Shown piece by piece: positions 5,859 to 9,632 of a DNA stretch of 9,632 bases (position 1 is its first letter; each line of letters opens with the position of its first letter). The notes beneath the pieces are model-generated. The model ran no database searches. It was not told where the DNA came from and saw only the letters and a list, made by a program, of their open reading frames with translations. Position numbers and translations under genes: made by a program. The DNA comes from Betaproteobacteria bacterium (GTDB taxonomy: Bacteria; Pseudomonadota; Gammaproteobacteria; Burkholderiales; Thiobacillaceae): positions 1 to 9,632 of the forward strand of contig JAIFLB010000197.1 in assembly GCA_020049245.1 (NCBI GenBank), written 5' to 3'.

Positions 5859-6560
5859 TCAAGCCGCCGGTCGCATCAACTCGGCGAGTCTTTTCGGCAC
5901 GATCAACGCCGCCATCGCGCCAGCATCGAGCTGATTCGAATACGGCAACTCGGCGAGCAAAGGACACGCCAAACGCCGATTCAGCGCCATCAGATTTTCG
6001 TCGTAGGCCGCCATCTCCGGATCGAGCCGATTCGCCACCCAACCGACCAGTTTCAGGCCTCGCGCGGCGATTGCTTCAGCCGTCAGCAGCGCATGATTGA
6101 TGCAACCAAGACGCATGCCTACCACCAGAATCATCGGCAACGCCAGATACTTGGCCAGATCGGCGCTGTCTCGCGTCTCCGACAACGGGACTTTGAAACC
6201 GCCCGCGCCTTCGACAATCACCACATCAGCCAGATCAGCCAGATGTTCGTAGGCATCCCGGATGCGCGGCAGTTCGATCGACACGCCTTGATGGTCGGCG
6301 GCGATGTGCGGCGCCACCGGAGTGCGCAACAAATAGGGATTCACCCAGGCTGGATCGGCAACGATGTTGGCGGCTGCCTTTAATTGCAGCACATCCTCAT
6401 TGCACCAGACACCATCGATCTGATCGGCGCCCGCCGCCACCGGCTTCATGCCGACCACACGATAACCGAGCCCAGCGAAGGCATGCAGCAACGCCGCGCT
6501 GACCAGCGTTTTACCTACGCCAGTATCGGTGCCGGTGACAAAGAAACCCTGTGCGGTCAT
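5859..6560 (-). CDS. bioD: Dethiobiotin synthetase BioD
   Basis: ATP-dependent cyclase that closes the ureido ring of 7,8-diaminopelargonate with CO2 to give dethiobiotin, the penultimate step of biotin synthesis, in the cytoplasm. It has 233 residues, normal for the family. The P-loop is at 10-18 (GTDTGVGKT, K17), the substrate lysine K39 is in MKPVAAG, and the second conserved motif is VEGAGG with E117. These match K15, K37 and E115 of the E. coli enzyme by a shift of two. Its ATG overlaps the bioC stop in ATGA, so translation is probably coupled; no strong ribosome site is seen. It is the last biotin gene here. A 9-bp tandem duplication at 6225-6242 encodes Leu-Ala-Asp twice and looks harmless. 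Confidence 0.97.
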   Translation of the reverse strand: MTAQGFFVTGTDTGVGKTLVSAALLHAFAGLGYRVVGMKPVAAGADQIDGVWCNEDVLQLKAAANIVADPAWVNPYLLRTPVAPHIAADHQGVSIELPRIRDAYEHLADLADVVIVEGAGGFKVPLSETRDSADLAKYLALPMILVVGMRLGCINHALLTAEAIAARGLKLVGWVANRLDPEMAAYDENLMALNRRLACPLLAELPYSNQLDAGAMAALIVPKRLAELMRPAA

Positions 6561-7492
6561 CGCACTTGAGTCCGTTTGCGAAATTCGATGATCTGGCGTC
6601 CGTCTTCGAGTTTTTGTGCGCTTTCCGCCCAGGCATGGCCGTACACAACCTCATAACTGGCCGGCAGCCGATCTTCCTGGCGAAAAATCTCGTAGTTGTT
6701 CGCCATTTGCCGCCAGGCCGACTTGCCCATCAATCCCGCGCGCCGGCCTTCCAGCACGGTATGCGCGCCGATCTGCTTGAGATCGCGCAGCAGCGCCGGC
6801 AAATCAGGATAGGTCAGCGTGATCTGTTCCATCTCCATCACCGGGTTGCTGAATCCGGCATGCACCAGCGCATCGCCGACATCGTGCATATCGATGAAGC
6901 GATTGACGTGGTGATAACCATCGAGACCGCTCGATGCAGCACGCAATTCCTTCAGCGTATCCGGCCCGAAGCTGGCAAAGATGAACAACCCGCCCGGCTT
7001 CAACGCGCGCCGAAGTTGCTTGAAACTGGCCTGCAACCCTTCCACGCCACCACTGATCCATTGCAAAGCCAGACTCGACCAGACCATGTCGAGACTGCCT
7101 CGCGCCAACGGTAACTGTTCGATGTCGCCGCACAGCGCATGGAAATGCGGCACGTTGGGCATCAGCCGTGCGCGTAATTTCTCCCACACGCTGCCACGTT
7201 GCCGCGCCAACGCCCGCTGCAGCATGGCTTGCGCCAGATCGAGGCCGATCACATCGGCGCGTGGAAAGCGCGCGCGCAGCAGACTGGAACCGAAACCCGT
7301 GCCGCAACCGGCATCCAGGATGCGTTGCGGCTCAATCCTGACGCCATCGAGATGCTCATCCAGCCGGCGTGCCACTTCATGCTGCAGAAAAGCGGCTGCG
7401 TCGTAATGCGCCGCCGCGCGTTCGAATGAAAGCCTGATCGTGCGCTTGGTGGCGTCATGGTTGACGGCTTCCTGTTTGATGCCTTCATGCAT
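6557..7492 (-). CDS. bioC: Malonyl-ACP O-methyltransferase BioC
   Basis: SAM-dependent methyltransferase that caps malonyl-ACP as its methyl ester, letting fatty-acid synthesis build the pimeloyl chain. It has 311 residues, longer than the roughly 250 of E. coli BioC but in the range of longer beta/gammaproteobacterial forms. The N-terminal BioC signature SFERAAAHYD is at 22-31. The SAM-binding motif I is ILDAGCGTGFG at 58-68, with the acidic motif II residue in VIGLDLAQAM (81-90). SSLALQWI (139-146) and LKPGGLFIFASFGPDTL (164-180) are also typical. The ATG overlaps the bioH stop in ATGCATGA (8 bases), and GAGGAG lies 8 bases upstream (7501-7506), inside bioH, confirming this start. The stop overlaps bioD by 4 bases. 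Its partner BioH is the preceding gene. Confidence 0.95.
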   Translation of the reverse strand: MHEGIKQEAVNHDATKRTIRLSFERAAAHYDAAAFLQHEVARRLDEHLDGVRIEPQRILDAGCGTGFGSSLLRARFPRADVIGLDLAQAMLQRALARQRGSVWEKLRARLMPNVPHFHALCGDIEQLPLARGSLDMVWSSLALQWISGGVEGLQASFKQLRRALKPGGLFIFASFGPDTLKELRAASSGLDGYHHVNRFIDMHDVGDALVHAGFSNPVMEMEQITLTYPDLPALLRDLKQIGAHTVLEGRRAGLMGKSAWRQMANNYEIFRQEDRLPASYEVVYGHAWAESAQKLEDGRQIIEFRKRTQVR

Positions 7493-8213
7493 CCAGAAAA
7501 CTCCTCATTTCGGCAACAAACCAATCCGGGTGCGACAGGAATGGTGCATGCGCGGCGCGCTCATGCAGCGCCAGCCTGGCATCCGGCAAATGCGTCGCCA
7601 GCCAGCGCCCGGCAGGCAGCGGACAGAGTCCGTCATAAGCGCCATGCATCACCAGAACCGGGCATTGCACCTGCGCCACCGCATACCGCAAATCGACATC
7701 GCGCAACAACTGCAGACCGGCGGCCAGCGTTTCGGCGGCCGGCTCGCCACGCAGAAATACCCGCTCACGCAGTCGCTCGATGACCGCCCGCGCCTGATCG
7801 CCACCGCGTGCCTGCAACGATAAAAAGCGCAGCAAGGTGGCGCGGTAATCCTGGCCCAGGGCCAGTGCAAACTCCGCCAGCACCTCCGGCGCCAGGCCAT
7901 GCGGCCAGTCTGCACGACGGACAAACACCGGATTCGTCGCCACCAGAATGAGGCGCGAAACCTTGCCCGGATGTCGCGCCGCCAGCGCCAGCGCGACCAT
8001 GCCGCCAAGCGACCAGCCGCACACTGCCGAGCCATCCGGCAGCGTTGGCGCCAACGCGTCTGCCAGCGACTCAGCGCTGTACGGTGACACCATGGCCACA
8101 TTGCCGTAGCCGGGCAAATCCGGGGTCAAACCCGCCAAATGCTGCCCGGTTTCGCGCCAGATACCGCCGTGCAAACCCCAGCCGTGCAGATAAACCAGCG
8201 GTGCTTCAATCAT
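7485..8213 (-). CDS. bioH: Pimeloyl-ACP methyl ester carboxylesterase BioH
   Basis: Alpha/beta hydrolase that removes the methyl group from pimeloyl-ACP methyl ester, ending the BioC-initiated chain. It has 242 residues, slightly shorter than E. coli BioH (256). The oxyanion region YLHGWGLHGGIW starts at residue 8. The catalytic triad is S68 in GWSLGG, D194 in GAYDGLCP and H222 in RAAHAPFLSHP, all close to E. coli BioH S82, D207 and H235. The frame stays open upstream to an ATG at 8387. The ATG at 8213 is chosen because it begins right at the conserved fold and overlaps the bioF stop by only 8 bases (ATGATTGA); the longer start would add 58 arginine-rich residues lying over bioF. No ribosome site is evident, so translation probably depends on bioF. 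Confidence 0.93.
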   Translation of the reverse strand: MIEAPLVYLHGWGLHGGIWRETGQHLAGLTPDLPGYGNVAMVSPYSAESLADALAPTLPDGSAVCGWSLGGMVALALAARHPGKVSRLILVATNPVFVRRADWPHGLAPEVLAEFALALGQDYRATLLRFLSLQARGGDQARAVIERLRERVFLRGEPAAETLAAGLQLLRDVDLRYAVAQVQCPVLVMHGAYDGLCPLPAGRWLATHLPDARLALHERAAHAPFLSHPDWFVAEMRSFLDA

Positions 8214-9369
8214 GCCGTGCCAACGCATGAAAAGCCGCACACAAGGTATCGACATCGGCCAGGCTGTGCGCCGCCGAAAGTGAAATGCGTAGACGCGCCT
8301 CACCCGGCGGCACCGTCGGCGGCCGAATCGCCGGCAGCAAAATGCCTTGTGCACGCAGCGCATCAGCGAGCCGAAGCGCCTCGGCATTACTGCCCACCAA
8401 CACTGGCTGAATCGGGGTATTCGAATGCATCAGCGGCCACGGCAAACCGGCCAGACCGGATTTCAGTCGTTCGATCAGTTCAAGCAAATGCGCGCGTCGC
8501 CAGCCTTCCACCGCAATAAGACGCAGACTGGCGCTAACCGCCGCCGCCAGCATGGGTGGCTGCGCAGTGGTGAAAACATAGGTGCGCGCCTTGTTCAGCA
8601 GCCACTCAATCAATTCCGATGAACCGCCAACAAACGCACCCGCCACGCCCACCGCCTTGCCCAGCGTGGCGAGGTAGATCAGGCGAGGATCATTGCGATC
8701 TTCCAGCTGGCTCAAAGCGCCCTCGCCACGTTCACCCAACACGCCAAACCCATGCGCGTCGTCGAGATACAGCCAGGCATCGTAGCGTTGCGCCAAAGCC
8801 TGCAATTCCACCAACGGCGCCAGATCGCCATCCATGCTGAACACGGTATCGGTGGCAATCAGCTTTACCTTTGCCGTGCTGCTCGCCAGGCGTTGTTCGA
8901 GCGTGACCAAATCAAGATGCGGATAGCGGGTCAGCTTAGCGCGTGACAACACCGCCGCATCGACCAGCGACGCATGGTTCAGCTTGTCCTCGAACACTTC
9001 CCCGTGCCGATCCAGCAACGCCGGCAGCACGCCCAGGCTGGCCATGTAGCCGGTGGAAAACAGCAATGCCGCCGGCAGGCCAACGAACGCGGCCAGCTCG
9101 GCTTCCAGTTCGTGATGCAGGCGATGATGCCCGGTCAGCAGATGCGCCGCGCCTGCGCCTACACCCACACTCGCTGCCGTCACGCTGGCTGCATCGGCAA
9201 GCGCCGGATGATTCGCCAGTCCCAGGTAATCGTTGCTGGAGAAGGACAAATACGGCTTGCCGTCGATCGTTACCCGCACACCTTGCGGCCCATCCAGCAC
9301 GCGACGAACCCGGCGCAGCGACTGGGTGTCGAGTTCGGCCAACGCGGGTTGCAGCTGGTCAGGCGTCAT
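8206..9369 (-). CDS. bioF: 8-amino-7-oxononanoate synthase BioF
   Basis: PLP enzyme that condenses pimeloyl-ACP with L-alanine, releasing CO2, to give 8-amino-7-oxononanoate. It has 387 residues, the usual length. The N-terminal substrate region is SFSSNDYLGLANHP (42-55). H132 in DKLNHASL would stack on PLP. DDAHGFGVLG (203-212) supplies the aspartate and histidine that bind the cofactor. K238 in ATLGKAVG is the Schiff-base lysine (K236 in E. coli). All catalytic residues are present. An in-frame stop 15 bases before the ATG makes 9369 the only ATG start for the full domain; its ribosome site is poor. The 77-base gap after bioB has no clear promoter or terminator, so the two genes are likely co-transcribed. 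The stop overlaps bioH by 8 bases. Confidence 0.97.
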   Translation of the reverse strand: MTPDQLQPALAELDTQSLRRVRRVLDGPQGVRVTIDGKPYLSFSSNDYLGLANHPALADAASVTAASVGVGAGAAHLLTGHHRLHHELEAELAAFVGLPAALLFSTGYMASLGVLPALLDRHGEVFEDKLNHASLVDAAVLSRAKLTRYPHLDLVTLEQRLASSTAKVKLIATDTVFSMDGDLAPLVELQALAQRYDAWLYLDDAHGFGVLGERGEGALSQLEDRNDPRLIYLATLGKAVGVAGAFVGGSSELIEWLLNKARTYVFTTAQPPMLAAAVSASLRLIAVEGWRRAHLLELIERLKSGLAGLPWPLMHSNTPIQPVLVGSNAEALRLADALRAQGILLPAIRPPTVPPGEARLRISLSAAHSLADVDTLCAAFHALARHD

Positions 9370-9446
9370 GGCTACACAACTTCAAAGGAAAGCTTCAAGA
9401 CGAAAGTAGCCCTCATTCCAAGCGCATGCGGGAAAAACGGCGCTGA
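9370..9446 (-). other. bioB-bioF spacer
   Basis: A 77-base gap between genes of the same pathway and strand. It holds a short palindrome CGCATGCG (9423-9430) and two copies of TTGAAG, but no hairpin plus T-run and no convincing promoter. I see nothing that would separate bioF from the bioB transcript. Confidence 0.4.
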
Positions 9447-9632
9447 TCAATGCCCAGCGCAACGCCGTCCTTGCACCGGCTCGGTGTTCAGCCCCAGTTT
9501 GGCGAACAGGGCCATATCGGCGCTGACATCCGGGTTGCCCGTGGTCAGCAACTTGTCGCCATAAAAAATCGAATTGGCGCCGGCCAGGAAGCACAACGCC
9601 TGCATGCCCTCGCCCAGTTCCTGGCGACCGGC
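9447..9632 (-). CDS. bioB: Biotin synthase BioB, C-terminal 61 residues only
   Basis: Radical-SAM enzyme that inserts sulfur into dethiobiotin, the last step of the pathway. Only the C-terminal end is in the window; the radical-SAM cysteines and most of the TIM barrel are off the right edge. The visible part has the highly conserved ALCFLAGANSIFYGDKLL block, a TTGNP turn and the ending MALFAKLGLNTEP, which match BioB closely. The protein then ends in a short tail (VQGRRCAGH) and a TGA stop. It stands at the head of the visible biotin cluster, with bioF 77 bases downstream. Whether the biotin promoter lies just upstream of bioB cannot be seen. Confidence 0.96.
   Translation of the reverse strand, partial: AGRQELGEGMQALCFLAGANSIFYGDKLLTTGNPDVSADMALFAKLGLNTEPVQGRRCAGH

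Noticed and set aside
6225..6242. 9-bp tandem repeat ATCAGCCAG x2 in bioD
   Set aside because: It encodes Leu-Ala-Asp twice in a helix, keeps frame and is too short to suggest a mobile or regulatory repeat.
7249..7488. A second ATG inside the bioH/bioC overlap (ATGA at 7488) opening another frame
   Set aside because: The frame ends after about 80 codons without any family resemblance, and the GAGGAG spacing and conserved domain favour the bioC ATG at 7492.
8214..8387. 58-residue N-terminal extension of bioH from the ATG at 8387
   Set aside because: It lies wholly over bioF, is Arg/Cys-rich and unlike BioH; the ATG at 8213 begins at the conserved core.
9423..9430. Palindrome CGCATGCG in the bioB-bioF spacer
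   Set aside because: Eight bases with no loop or T-run; expected by chance in a sequence of this size and composition.
8943..9446. Plus-strand open frames opposite bioF and the bioB-bioF spacer
   Set aside because: Composition is Arg/Pro/Ala-rich low-complexity, no recognisable fold, and the opposite strand holds an intact BioF.

Overview
All identifiable genes lie on the minus strand, so the transcription order runs from the right end of the window to the left: bioB (3' end only), bioF, bioH, bioC, bioD, a 162-base gap, an Rrf2-type regulator, a SCO1/SenC lipoprotein, ccoN, ccoO, ccoQ, ccoP, a terminator, then ccoG (running off the left edge). The content is proteobacterial. The bioB-F-H-C-D order, a BioH-type esterase inside the biotin operon and a four-subunit ccoNOQP oxidase with ccoG suggest a beta- or gammaproteobacterium. 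I cannot name the genus from sequence alone.

Right half (about 5859-9632): biotin synthesis. BioC and BioH make pimeloyl-ACP by methyl-ester masking of the fatty-acid pathway. BioF, BioD and BioB then build the two rings. BioA, which acts between BioF and BioD, is not in the window. Genes F, H, C and D overlap by 4 to 8 bases and look translationally coupled.

Left half (1-5696): a high-affinity cbb3-type cytochrome c oxidase module. CcoN is the catalytic haem-copper subunit, and all expected haem and CuB ligands are visible. CcoO and CcoP are mono- and di-haem cytochromes c. CcoQ is the small stabilising subunit. CcoG is a membrane Fe-S protein used in cbb3 assembly and copper handling. Two genes precede ccoN. 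One is a SCO family lipoprotein with the copper-binding CxxxC...H set. The other is an Rrf2-family repressor with a C-x6-C-x5-C-x2-H cluster typical of Fe-S sensing members. This gives a self-contained layout of sensor, copper chaperone, oxidase and assembly factor.

Non-coding signals: a clear factor-independent terminator sits between ccoP and ccoG, preceded by a second GC-rich hairpin. A candidate promoter and two small hairpins lie in the ccoN leader. An inverted repeat lies just upstream of the Rrf2 gene. No CRISPR array, tRNA, rRNA, insertion sequence or phage gene was seen. I found no wholly new system. The points most worth following are the local Fe-S type regulator of the oxidase and the structured ccoP-ccoG junction.
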